Assembly: GCF_947500075.1 (NCBI RefSeq)
Contig: NZ_CANMQS010000010.1
Location: 33,210 to 97,209, forward strand
Length of the DNA stretch: 64,000 bases
From: an uncultured Sulfitobacter sp.
GTDB taxonomy: Bacteria; Pseudomonadota; Alphaproteobacteria; Rhodobacterales; Rhodobacteraceae
Reading direction: 5' to 3'
The notes under the pieces are model-generated. The model was given only the letters and a program-made list of their open reading frames with translations, was not told the origin of the DNA and searched no databases. Below, one piece after another: positions 56,471 to 64,000 of this stretch. The translations under genes were made by a program, and so were the position numbers. Numbering within the stretch: the stretch's first letter is position 1; every line of letters starts with the position of its first letter.

Positions 56471-56640
56471 CCCCCCGGCGAATGCCGAAGGAACTACATT
56501 GCACACCTCCGGGGTAGCCGAGCGGGTTCAACTCCCCTCCTTGCAGGCGCCCAGACGGCAAACGCGTGGACACGCCACGCGGGGCGGGTCCCGATGTTTC
56601 TTCTGGTTGCCATAAACGCGACCGCTTTGTCGCCGGGGGG
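56471..56640 (+). ncRNA. Y-RNA-like module D
   Basis: Closing stem CCCCCCGGCGA (56471-56481) pairs with TCGCCGGGGGG (56630-56640), 11 bp, ending 18 bases before the rtcB start. ATGCC follows. Second stem GAAGGAAC (56487-56494) pairs with GTTTCTTC (56596-56603) with one G-U, then TACA; TTTG precedes the closing 3' strand. The interior holds a T-loop-like hairpin (GGG, TTCAACT, CCC at 56524-56536) and a GCGTGG with CCACGC hairpin. The very stable closing stem near the rtcB ribosome-binding site may affect its translation or termination. Confidence 0.72.
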
Positions 56641-56658
56641 GATGTAGAGTGAGATGGA

Positions 56659-58080
56659 ATGATGAGTGAAGAAAAGACAAACTACCCCGTCACGGGCGAT
56701 CATCTGAAGGACTGGGGTCATCGCCCCGGCAAGCAGTTCGGTGCACTGTTGGTGAAAGCCAATGAGATGCGCGCCGAAGGCTTTGGCCTTGTGCGCATCC
56801 GGCAGGAACTGGAAAGCGAGATCCCGCCCGAGCCGGTGACGCACGACCTGCGCGCGCCGGGTGAGGTGCCGTTTTTTGAGAACATCGACGTGGCCCATCC
56901 CGATGAAGAGGACAACATCCTCAAGGTGCGGGAGACGATGACCGCCTTGATGCGCACGCCCACGATTGAACGTGGGGCGGTGATGCCGGATGCCTGTCCT
57001 GCGGGACCGGTGGGCACGATCCCGGTGGGCGGGATTGCTGCGGCGCGCAATGCAATCCATCCGGGCATGCACTCGGCCGATATCTGTTGTTCTGTGATGA
57101 TCACGGATCTGGGTCATGCGGACCCAAAGACGGTGCTGGATGCCGCGCAATCGGTCACGCATTTTGGGCCTGGCGGGCGTCCGCAGGGCAAGCGGTTCAC
57201 CACGTCCCTGAAGCTGATCGATGCGTTTCGCGAGAACGTGTTCCTGAACAACCCCAAGTCCCTGCGCATGGCGCAGGAGCACATGGGCACGCAAGGGGAC
57301 GGGAACCACTTTCTGTTTGTCGGGCGTTCGCGCAAGACGGGCCGCACGGCGATGGTGACCCATCACGGATCGCGCGGGCCGGGGGCGGTCTTGTACAAGA
57401 ACGGCATGGCCGTGGCGGAACGGTTCCGCAAGGTGTTGTCGCCGCAAACGGCCAAGCAGAATGCGTGGATCCCTGCGCATACGGAAGAGGGCATTGCCTA
57501 TTGGGAAGCTCTGCAACTGATCCGCAAATGGACCAAGGCCAACCACAATGCGCTCCATCAGGCCACGGTTGAGGCCGCGAAGGTGGGTGAGGTGGGCGAC
57601 CGGTTCTGGAACGAGCATAACTTCGTCTTCAAGCGGGGCGATCTGTTCTACCATGGCAAGGGGGCAACCCCTGCGTGGGGGGATTATGCGGCGGATGCCA
57701 CAGGGTTGACGCTGATCCCGCTGAACATGTCCGAACCCGTGCTTGTCGCACGCGGCAAGGACCGGTCGGAGGGTCTGGGCTTTAGCCCGCATGGGGCAGG
57801 GCGGAACTTCTCCCGCTCTGAACACAAGCGGCGCATGGGATCGGTCACGCCCGAGCAGATGCTCAAGGCCGAAACCGAAGGTCTGGATGTCCGGTTCCAT
57901 GCCGGTGGTGTGGATGCGTCCGAATTGCCGTCGAGCTACAAGAACGCGGGCAATGTGGTGGCGCAGATCAAGTCCTATGATCTGGCTGAGATCGAGGATT
58001 ACATCGATCCCTACGGCTGCATCATGGCCGGTGACGTGCCGCCCTTCTGGATGAACCGGAAGAAGAAGGGCAGGCGGTAA
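56659..58080 (+). CDS. rtcB: RNA-splicing ligase RtcB family protein
   Basis: A 473-residue RtcB homologue, longer than the 408-residue E. coli protein. Metal and nucleotide sites are recognisable: HPGMHSADICCSV (C143/C144 region), GTQGDGNHFLFVG, HHGSRGPGAVL, the guanylylated histidine H332 in FYHGKGATPAWGD, and HGAGRNFSRSEHKRR. It joins RNA ends bearing 2',3'-cyclic phosphate or 3' phosphate to 5' hydroxyl ends. It follows the Y-RNA array in the rsr operon. No rtcA (cyclase) or archease gene lies in the window. The divergent HGKGAT and GTQGDG stretches suggest a subgroup distinct from the E. coli type. Confidence 0.92.
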   Translation: MMSEEKTNYPVTGDHLKDWGHRPGKQFGALLVKANEMRAEGFGLVRIRQELESEIPPEPVTHDLRAPGEVPFFENIDVAHPDEEDNILKVRETMTALMRTPTIERGAVMPDACPAGPVGTIPVGGIAAARNAIHPGMHSADICCSVMITDLGHADPKTVLDAAQSVTHFGPGGRPQGKRFTTSLKLIDAFRENVFLNNPKSLRMAQEHMGTQGDGNHFLFVGRSRKTGRTAMVTHHGSRGPGAVLYKNGMAVAERFRKVLSPQTAKQNAWIPAHTEEGIAYWEALQLIRKWTKANHNALHQATVEAAKVGEVGDRFWNEHNFVFKRGDLFYHGKGATPAWGDYAADATGLTLIPLNMSEPVLVARGKDRSEGLGFSPHGAGRNFSRSEHKRRMGSVTPEQMLKAETEGLDVRFHAGGVDASELPSSYKNAGNVVAQIKSYDLAEIEDYIDPYGCIMAGDVPPFWMNRKKKGRR

Positions 58081-58104
58081 CACAGGGCAGACGAAAAGAT
58101 GGGG

Positions 58105-58129
58105 CGGGCGCGCTTAGATGGCGCGCCCG
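58105..58129. terminator. Hairpin between convergent rtcB and LysR genes
   Basis: CGGGCGCGC (58105-58113) and GCGCGCCCG (58121-58129) form a perfect 9-bp stem whose 7-base loop TTAGATG contains the LysR stop codon. No long T-run is seen, so it may be a weak bidirectional terminator. Confidence 0.55.
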
Positions 58130-58992
58130 TCCAGCAATTCCCCAAGGATCGGGTTTGGAAAGCGGCGGGCGATTGTGACGGCATAGAAGGTCTCACCGAT
58201 CCCCGGAAGGCGGCCGGCTTCCAGCAATCGCCCGGTGGAAAGCTCATCCTGCACAACGATCGGGGGCAGCACGGCCAGCCCTGCACCTGCACGGGCCAGC
58301 AGGCGCATCATCGCCATGTCGTCCACCTCTGCCGCGATTTGCGGGCGGATACCCAGACGGTCGGTCCATGCGTCAAAACCGATGCGAATGCCAGTGTCCG
58401 CGATGGGCAGAATGACCGGCTCACGGGCCACCAGTGCCGCAAGATCCCGTTCTCCCGCGAGCCGCTCCGGAGTGCCGACGAGGCTCACCGGCTGTTCCGA
58501 CAGGCGATGAGAAACGAATTGCGTCACGGAATCCCGCGCGGGCGGCTGGTTGATCAGGACAACATCAAGGTTCAGCCCCTCCAGCCCCAACAGCAAATCC
58601 GCGCTGGTGCCGGAGCGCAGGATCACCTCGACATCCGGGCGGTCCAGAATCGGACGCAGGAATTCCATCTGAAAGTTGCGCGACAAGGTGGCCAGCGCGC
58701 CGATGCGGATCGCCTGACGGCTGCGGCCCTTTTCCTGCAACGTGCCCAGCAATTCCTGACCGGCGGCAAAGATCGTATCGGCGTGGTCCAGCGCGATCCG
58801 CCCGGCTTCCGTCAGGATCAGCTGGCGGCCCCGGCGTTCAAACAGGGCATGGCCCAGATAGGCTTCCAATTGCTTGATCTGAACGGAGACAGCCGATTGC
58901 GACAGGTTCAGCCGTTCGGCCGTGCGGGTCAGGTTGCCATCATGGGCAACCGCCCAGAAGTAGCGCAGGTGGTGATAGTTGAATTCGGACAT
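58114..58992 (-). CDS. LysR-family regulator of the dab operon
   Basis: A 292-residue regulator. The winged helix (1-65) reads FNYHHLRYFWAVAHDGNLTRTAERLNLSQSAVSVQIKQLEAYLGHALFERRGRQLILTEAG. The effector domain spans about 90-290 and resembles the NhaR branch. It starts at the ATG at 58992, 106 bases from the divergent dabB start. Regulation of dabBA, for example in response to inorganic carbon, is inferred from this position; such LysR genes beside carbon-uptake operons are common. Confidence 0.9.
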   Translation of the reverse strand: MSEFNYHHLRYFWAVAHDGNLTRTAERLNLSQSAVSVQIKQLEAYLGHALFERRGRQLILTEAGRIALDHADTIFAAGQELLGTLQEKGRSRQAIRIGALATLSRNFQMEFLRPILDRPDVEVILRSGTSADLLLGLEGLNLDVVLINQPPARDSVTQFVSHRLSEQPVSLVGTPERLAGERDLAALVAREPVILPIADTGIRIGFDAWTDRLGIRPQIAAEVDDMAMMRLLARAGAGLAVLPPIVVQDELSTGRLLEAGRLPGIGETFYAVTIARRFPNPILGELLDGRAI

Positions 58993-59098
58993 CTATCTAT
59001 TAAACAGAACGAATTCGAATGAACAATGAATTTTTATGCAGGAAGATTGCCTGATATCGCTCCCGCAAGCTGCCATTCAGCCTAAAGGAGAGATACCC
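58993..59098. promoter_or_regulatory. Divergent control region between LysR and dabB
   Basis: An A/T-rich stretch contains the palindrome CGAATTCG (59010-59017) and the related GAATGAACAATGAAT. ATT-N10-AAT (from 58999) also resembles a LysR half-site pair. The dabB end has a clear AAGGAG ribosome-binding site. No -35/-10 pair is convincing. Confidence 0.35.
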
Positions 59099-60658
59099 GT
59101 GACACCTGCTGTATTGCTATTTCTGGCCCCTCTTGCCCTCATCGCCGCATCGGTGATCGCCTTTCGCGGCCCGCAGATGCGCCCGCTCAGGGCGTTGCGC
59201 CTGATCGAAGCGATCAGCCTAGCGGCGCTGGGCGCTGCGGTCCTTTCCGGTCTTGCCGTGACGGCTGAAGGGGCCACAAGCACGGGTTTGATGGGCATTG
59301 CAGGTCTGGGCCTGTCTGCCCGTCTGGATGCGGTCAGCGCTGTGATGCTGCTGCTGGTCAGTTTCGTCGGCTGGGTCGTGGTGCGCTTTGCTGCAACCTA
59401 CATGGATGGGGAGGCTGAGCAGGGGCCGTTCACTGGTTGGTTGTGCGCAACGCTCGCCGCCGTGATGCTATTGGTGATTGCGGGCAATGTGCTGCAACTG
59501 GTCCTTGCCTGGATCGCCACGAGCCTGTTTTTGCACAAGCTGCTGCTGCACTATCCGGGCCGCGTCGCCGCACAGCGCGCGGCACGCAAGAAGTGGATCA
59601 CTGCGCGGCTGGGGGATGTGGCGCTGCTGGCGGCGGTGGTCATGCTCTATGTGCAGTATGGCACCGGGTCGATCACCGAGATCCTGACCGCAGCGCGCCT
59701 TGGGGAAGGGCAGGCGATGGCAGGTTGGATCGCGGCCACGCTCGCCTTTGCGGCCATTCTGAAGTCCGCGCAGTTCCCCACCCATGGATGGCTGACCGAA
59801 GTGATGGAAACCCCAACGCCCGTGTCCGCGCTGCTGCATGCCGGGGTGATCAACGCGGGCGGTTTTCTGTTGATCCGGTTTGCGGATGTGATGCTGCTGG
59901 CACCGGGCGTGCTGGCGGTACTGGCGATGCTGGGCGGGTTTACCGCCCTGTTTGGCGGGCTGGTGATGCTGAGCCAATCTGCGGTCAAAACCTCTCTGGC
60001 GTGGTCTACAGTCGCGCAGATGGGGTTCATGATCCTGCAATGCGGTCTGGCGCTGTTCCCGCTGGCGCTGCTGCATATCGTTGCGCATTCGCTTTACAAG
60101 GCGCACGCCTTTCTTGCCTCCGGCACTGCGGTGGACGGCGTGGCGGCCATCCGCCGACCCGGGCCTGTGGCCATTCCCAACGGGCTTGCCGTTGGGCGGG
60201 CGTTTCTGATTGCGCTGGTGATCTACGCTGCGGTGGCTTTCGTCTTTGGCATTTCCGGTAAATCGCCGCAGGCGATTGCATTGGGCGCCATTCTGATCTT
60301 CGGCGTGGCCTACCTTTTGGCGCAAGGCCTTGCGGACAGCGCGCCACGTGTCCTGACACAGCGCACAGCGGCCTATTCCGCGGCGGCGGCGGTGGGGTAT
60401 TTCACCCTTCAGACCGGCGCGGAGTGGCTGATGGCGGGCACATTGCCTGCGACACCCGCACCCGGTCCGCTGGAATGGGCGCTGATCGCGCTGGCGCTGC
60501 TCAGTTTCGGCGTGGTGGCCGTGGCCCAAGCGATGTTCCCGCTCTGGGCGTACCACCCGGCGGCAGCGGGGCTGCGCGTGCATCTGTCCAACGGGCTTTA
60601 TGCCAATGCCGTCTTCGACAAGCTGCTGGGCGGCTGGTCGACCACACGTTCCTCCTGA
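59099..60658 (+). CDS. dabB: Inorganic carbon transporter membrane subunit DabB (NuoL-like)
   Basis: About 519 residues from a GTG at 59099 behind AAGGAG. It is a polytopic membrane protein with about 13 hydrophobic helices of the proton-conducting NADH-quinone oxidoreductase subunit L family (LKSAQFPTHGWLTEVMETPTPVSALLHAGVINAGGFLLIRFA, LAWSTVAQMGFMILQCGLALFPLALLHIVAHSLYKAHAFLASG). The lysine/histidine antiporter residues of this family are present. No other complex I genes are nearby and dabA follows directly. Together they form the DAB pump that hydrates carbon dioxide and traps bicarbonate using the proton gradient. Confidence 0.9.
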   Translation: MTPAVLLFLAPLALIAASVIAFRGPQMRPLRALRLIEAISLAALGAAVLSGLAVTAEGATSTGLMGIAGLGLSARLDAVSAVMLLLVSFVGWVVVRFAATYMDGEAEQGPFTGWLCATLAAVMLLVIAGNVLQLVLAWIATSLFLHKLLLHYPGRVAAQRAARKKWITARLGDVALLAAVVMLYVQYGTGSITEILTAARLGEGQAMAGWIAATLAFAAILKSAQFPTHGWLTEVMETPTPVSALLHAGVINAGGFLLIRFADVMLLAPGVLAVLAMLGGFTALFGGLVMLSQSAVKTSLAWSTVAQMGFMILQCGLALFPLALLHIVAHSLYKAHAFLASGTAVDGVAAIRRPGPVAIPNGLAVGRAFLIALVIYAAVAFVFGISGKSPQAIALGAILIFGVAYLLAQGLADSAPRVLTQRTAAYSAAAAVGYFTLQTGAEWLMAGTLPATPAPGPLEWALIALALLSFGVVAVAQAMFPLWAYHPAAAGLRVHLSNGLYANAVFDKLLGGWSTTRSS

Positions 60659-60679
60659 CTTTTGACAAGGATCATACCG

Positions 60680-63085
60680 ATGAACACCTCTTTTGCGCTT
60701 TCAAACGACACCCTTGCCAAAGCCGGTGATGCCGCCGCCCGCGCCATCCCGCCGGTCTGGCCGCTGGCCTCCTCCGTTGCTGTGAACCCGTTTCTGGGCC
60801 AGACGGAGGAAAATCTTGCGCAGGTCGGGGCCCGTCTGGGCCGCGTCGGCGGCGTGCCCGTGACCATGCCGCGTGCGTGGTACATGACCCGCCTTCAGGA
60901 CGGCACCATCACGGATGCCGATATCATCGCAGCGCTGTCTGTGCAGACCGGGAAAGACCTGCCCGATCTGGCGGAGGTCAAACGCCGCGCTGGCATCGCC
61001 GCACCCTCCATTGCCCCCCAGCCGACCATCGCGGATCTGGCGGCATCCGCCTCTGGCATCGACTGGCCGGGGATCATTGCGGACCGGTTCGGGCATTGGG
61101 CGGCGGGCTACTTCGATCAGGGTCAGGCGCTTTGGGCGGCACCGCGCAGGCGCGGGGCCTATGATGCCTGGCGGCAAACCGCGACCCACGATCTGACGCC
61201 TGAGATTGCCGGGCTGAAAGGCTTTGCCCAGTTTGTCAGCGACAGGCCGGATCGGGCAGAGGATGCGCTGGTGCAGGGCGCACAGGCGCTGGGCCTGACG
61301 GAGGATGTGCTTGAGACATACCTGCATCAACTGCTTTTTACGCTTGGTGGCTGGGCACAGGTCGCGCGGTATCACCTGTGGCAGGCCGAACTGGCCGGGC
61401 AGGGGGACACCACCATAACCGACATCCTGACAGTGCGTCTGCTGTGGGAAGAAGCCCTGCTTGCGCAGTACAAGGCGCAGATCGGTGAGGAATGGGAGGC
61501 GGTCAAAGCCGTCCATGCCGTCCCCGTCATCGCGGGCGATGACCTGACCACCAACGCGATCCTGCAAGAAGCATGGGAGCGCGCGGTGCAACGCGACCTT
61601 GCGCAGCGCTTTGCCGCACCCGCACCTGATGCCAACCCGGACCGCCCCGCACTTCAGGCCGCGTTCTGCATTGATGTGCGCTCCGAAGTGTTCCGCCGCG
61701 CACTGGAGGCCGTTGACCCCGGCATCCAGACGCTGGGCTTTGCAGGTTTCTTTGGCCTGACCGCGTCTCACAAGGGCTTTGCATCGGATGTTGAGGAATT
61801 GCGCCTGCCGGTCCTGTTGAACGCGGGCGTCACTTCCACCGCGCGGGGGGATGATCCGCAGGCCGATCAGAACGCCCGGTTCAAGGCACGGGCCAGCCGC
61901 GCATGGGGGCGGTTCAAACTGGCCGCCGTTTCCTCCTTCGCCTTTGTGGAGGCAACCGGGCCGATCTATGCAGGCAAGCTGATCAGGGATGCGATGAACA
62001 TGGCCCCGAACGACGTGCCGGGTGGTCCGGCCCCCCGGCTTGATCCGGCGCTGGGCCTTGCCGCCCGGATCGACGCCGCAGAGACGATCCTGCGCGCGAT
62101 GTCCTTTACCGAGAATTTCGCCCGTCTGGTGGTGCTGGCGGGGCACGGTGCGAATGTGGTGAACAACCCCTTCGCCAGCGGCCTGCACTGTGGTGCCTGC
62201 GGTGGGTATTCAGGGGAAGTGAACGCGCGCCTGCTTGCGGGGCTGTTGAACGCAACGGATGTCCGGGACGGCTTGGCCGAACGGGGCATCACCGTGCCGT
62301 CCGATACTGTCTTTTTCGGTGCACTGCATGACACGACCACGGATGCCATGACCCTCTTTGCGCAGGATGTGCCATCGACCACCCATGCCGCTGATCTACG
62401 GCAGGCTGAAAGCTGGTTCACATCCGCGGGCGCCGTCACGCGGGGGGAACGCGCCTTGCGGCTGCCCCGCGCAGAGGGGGACAAAGACGTTGCCATCCGC
62501 AGCCGGGACTGGGCTGAAACCCGGCCTGAATGGGCCCTTGCCGGGTGCAAGGCTTTCATCGCGGCACCGCGCCACCGGACGGCGGGCAAAAGCATGGAAG
62601 GTCGCGCGTTCCTGCATGATTATGACTGGAAGAACGACAAGGGCTTTGGCGTGCTTGAACTGATCATGACCGCGCCTGTGGTCGTGGCCAGCTGGATCAG
62701 CCTGCAATACTACGGCTCTACGGTGGCGCCTGACACATTCGGTGCGGGCAACAAGGTGTTGCACAATGTCACGGGCGGGATTGGCGTCGTCGAAGGCAAT
62801 GGCGGCACGCTGCGCGCCGGTTTGCCTTGGCAATCCGTGCACGACGGTGAGGGCTTTGTGCATGACCCGCTGCGGCTGTCGGTCTGCATTGAGGCGCCGC
62901 GCGAGGCGATGGCGGGGATCCTTGAACGGCACGACGGTGTGCGGGCGCTGTTCGACAACCGTTGGCTGCATCTGTTTGCACTGGACGAAAACGGCCAGAT
63001 GGCATGGCGGTATGAGGGCGATTTGAAGTGGTCAAAGGTGGCCGCGATGGACATGCCTGAGCCCGACGTGAAACTGGCGGGCTAG
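60680..63085 (+). CDS. dabA: Inorganic carbon transporter subunit DabA (DUF2309/YbcC family)
   Basis: An 801-residue protein starting at the ATG at 60680 after AAGGA; a TTG at 60662 is less likely. It has the carbonic-anhydrase-like zinc residues of DabA: C330 and D332 in [16 protein letters not shown]489 in [12 protein letters not shown] and C504 in [16 protein letters not shown]. The H-to-C spacing of 15 equals that of the Halothiobacillus protein. It catalyses the energy-coupled hydration of carbon dioxide with DabB in the inner membrane. A GC-rich stem-loop follows the gene. Confidence 0.92.
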   Translation: MNTSFALSNDTLAKAGDAAARAIPPVWPLASSVAVNPFLGQTEENLAQVGARLGRVGGVPVTMPRAWYMTRLQDGTITDADIIAALSVQTGKDLPDLAEVKRRAGIAAPSIAPQPTIADLAASASGIDWPGIIADRFGHWAAGYFDQGQALWAAPRRRGAYDAWRQTATHDLTPEIAGLKGFAQFVSDRPDRAEDALVQGAQALGLTEDVLETYLHQLLFTLGGWAQVARYHLWQAELAGQGDTTITDILTVRLLWEEALLAQYKAQIGEEWEAVKAVHAVPVIAGDDLTTNAILQEAWERAVQRDLAQRFAAPAPDANPDRPALQAAFCIDVRSEVFRRALEAVDPGIQTLGFAGFFGLTASHKGFASDVEELRLPVLLNAGVTSTARGDDPQADQNARFKARASRAWGRFKLAAVSSFAFVEATGPIYAGKLIRDAMNMAPNDVPGGPAPRLDPALGLAARIDAAETILRAMSFTENFARLVVLAGHGANVVNNPFASGLHCGACGGYSGEVNARLLAGLLNATDVRDGLAERGITVPSDTVFFGALHDTTTDAMTLFAQDVPSTTHAADLRQAESWFTSAGAVTRGERALRLPRAEGDKDVAIRSRDWAETRPEWALAGCKAFIAAPRHRTAGKSMEGRAFLHDYDWKNDKGFGVLELIMTAPVVVASWISLQYYGSTVAPDTFGAGNKVLHNVTGGIGVVEGNGGTLRAGLPWQSVHDGEGFVHDPLRLSVCIEAPREAMAGILERHDGVRALFDNRWLHLFALDENGQMAWRYEGDLKWSKVAAMDMPEPDVKLAG

Positions 63086-63100
63086 GCATCACTGCCAGAT

Positions 63101-63135
63101 GCCTCCGCATGCCGTTCGGGGCGGGATGCGGGGGC
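63101..63135 (+). terminator. Stem-loop downstream of dabA
   Basis: GCCTCCGCAT (63101-63110) pairs with ATGCGGGGGC (63126-63135), 10 bp with one T-G pair, starting 15 bases after the dabA stop. No T-run follows, so it is a weak terminator candidate. Confidence 0.5.
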
Positions 63136-63425
63136 AGGGATCGCCCAAATCAATTGAGACCTGCGATTCCGGTTCTACCGCCGCCCCGCCGCAGATCGGT
63201 TCATTTTCTGCCCAGGAATGGCACATTCCCGCCTTTTTTCGGTGGATTAAGTCCATCTTGCCCAAAAGATCGGGCAAAAGAATCTCAATTAAAACAGAGA
63301 TGTGACGTGCAATAGGCGGATTTCTGCCTGTATTTTGAACTTTTCCCAAATATCCCCGACTGGAGCCGCAAAGGGTCCCCAATTCGCCGTTAGTGCTCTG
63401 GTACTGCGTTGAAAAGGAACACTGA
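63136..63425. other. Intergenic region before the LamG protein
   Basis: I see no gene here that I can support. TTGCCC (63258-63263) and GGGCAA (63272-63277) form an inverted repeat with an 8-base spacer, and AATTGAGA and TCTCAATT occur as an inverted pair about 130 bases apart. The end holds the AAGGA ribosome-binding site of the gene at 63426. The promoter of that gene must lie here but I cannot place it. Confidence 0.4.
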
Positions 63426-64000
63426 ATGCCCGATACCGCTGCCAACCCGCTCGCCACGCCCACCGTCTTCTCCGATATCGAAAACAGAATATACTCAGGG
63501 ACGGAAGGGGACTACACAGATCTCGGCCACCACGCCTCTCTTGAACTCACGTCTGGCACGATCTCCCTGAGCTTTTCGACGGCATGGCTGCCGGGGGACA
63601 AGGCGCTCATTTCCAAGGATGGGTCGGGGCGTGAGGATGGGGGGCATCTGACGGTCTGGATCAAGGACGGCACGCTGGTGGTCACGCAGGAGAGCGCGGA
63701 CAAGACCGAGTGGCTCAAAGTGCCCAATCTGGTGCTGACCCAGGACAAGACCTATCAGCTTGCCGTCACCTTTGGCGAAGACGGGCTGGAGGTCTGGCTG
63801 GACGGCGCGCTGGTCGCGGCGGAGCCGACGTGGAAGCAGGGCATCGACATGAACGACCGCTCGCTGGTGATCGGCGGATCGCGGGCGTGGCGCGACAGCG
63901 ACAGCAAGGATGCGCATTCGCTGTTTGAGGGTGAGATCGGCAACGTCATGGTCTTTGACCAGCAGCTGGGCGAAGGCCAGATGCAGGCGCTGGCAGCGGC
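63426..64000 (+). CDS. LamG/concanavalin-like domain protein, 5' part only
   Basis: The frame starts at the ATG at 63426 (MPDTAANPLATPTVFSDIENRIYSG) behind AAGGAAC and runs off the right edge with 191 codons visible. Residues about 28-185 form a LamG-type beta-sandwich: GTISLSFSTAWLPGDKALISKD, GHLTVWIKDGTLVV, YQLAVTFGEDGLEVWLDGALVA, and GGSRAW followed by FEGEIGNVMVFDQQL. There is no classical signal peptide. In this bacterial group such domains often begin large secreted RTX-type calcium-binding proteins exported by type I secretion, but the rest is not visible. Confidence 0.8.
   Translation, partial: MPDTAANPLATPTVFSDIENRIYSGTEGDYTDLGHHASLELTSGTISLSFSTAWLPGDKALISKDGSGREDGGHLTVWIKDGTLVVTQESADKTEWLKVPNLVLTQDKTYQLAVTFGEDGLEVWLDGALVAAEPTWKQGIDMNDRSLVIGGSRAWRDSDSKDAHSLFEGEIGNVMVFDQQLGEGQMQALAA

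Noticed and set aside
55931..56632. Small reading frames starting at the ATG of each Y-RNA module (MPVGLQ, MPVELQ, MPAGLH, MPKELH).
   Set aside because: The peptides share only their first few residues, lengths and downstream frames differ, ribosome-binding-site spacing is inconsistent (1 to 14 bases), and helix covariation explains the conservation better.
63215..63232. Sigma-54-like TGGCAC before the LamG gene.
   Set aside because: Spacing to the next GC is nine instead of ten bases and the -12 element is wrong.
63089..63463. 124-residue minus-strand frame downstream of dabA.
   Set aside because: No ribosome-binding site, no recognisable motif, and it overlaps the start of the LamG gene.

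Overview
The window looks like a chromosome segment of a marine alphaproteobacterium of the Rhodobacteraceae (Roseobacter group). The DNA is GC-rich. Osmolyte and methylamine genes, a tripartite tricarboxylate transporter, polyamine uptake, a dimethylglycine-dehydrogenase-type enzyme beside glutathione-dependent formaldehyde dehydrogenase, MeaB and a DUF484-XerC pair all fit that group. The genus cannot be read from the sequence alone.

Layout. 1-1788 (minus): end of a glycine betaine/proline ABC transporter. 2085-8275: tctA, tctB and tctC (minus), divergent from a tctD/tctE two-component pair that overlaps an extra periplasmic binding protein. 8548-15373: a phosphorelay cluster with two PAS-rich histidine kinases, a CheY-like regulator, an Hpt protein and a receiver fused to a decayed GGDEF-like domain. 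15567-21276: small-molecule oxidoreductase and isomerase genes, DoxX, an unusual M19 protein and two uncharacterised proteins. 21280-30895: housekeeping genes (hrpB, meaB, xerC, DUF484, a histidine kinase, transaldolase, priA). 30959-36966: a sulfatase, a dimethylglycine-dehydrogenase-like protein, formaldehyde dehydrogenase and a diheme cytochrome. 37057-42484 (minus): a polyamine ABC operon with a putrescine-type aminotransferase and a 27-codon leader reading frame. 42693-49495: a LysR-controlled catabolic cluster (flavin monooxygenase, RidA, DUF1028, a trimethylamine-dehydrogenase-like enzyme, an ArgE-like deacylase). 49514-52566: a cyclic-nucleotide phosphodiesterase and a hydrolase. 52602-58080: an RNA-repair and RNA-surveillance locus. 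58114-63085: a LysR gene and the dabB/dabA inorganic-carbon pump. 63426 onward: start of a LamG-domain protein.

The most interesting part is 52602-58080. A divergent rtcR controls rsr (Ro60/TROVE) and rtcB (RNA ligase), and between rsr and rtcB lie about 740 bases of non-coding RNA. I find four tandem Y-RNA-like modules there. They share the same two-helix architecture and the same invariant bases, while their helix sequences differ in a compensatory way. One module carries a circularly permuted tRNA (3' half before 5' half) and two others carry T-arm-like hairpins. A nearly intact tRNA-Lys(UUU) gene with encoded CCA sits between the second and third modules. The RtcR has a replaced sigma-54 contact loop (SYQGQA where GAFTGA is expected). 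rsr, Y RNA and rtcB operons are known in other bacteria; this array with an embedded tRNA and the altered activator are what deserve follow-up.

Metabolically the window fits together around methylated nitrogen compounds. Betaine is taken up, N-methyl groups are removed by the dimethylglycine- and trimethylamine-dehydrogenase-like flavoenzymes, and the formaldehyde released is oxidised by the frmA product encoded next door. Polyamine uptake with transamination supplies another nitrogen source.
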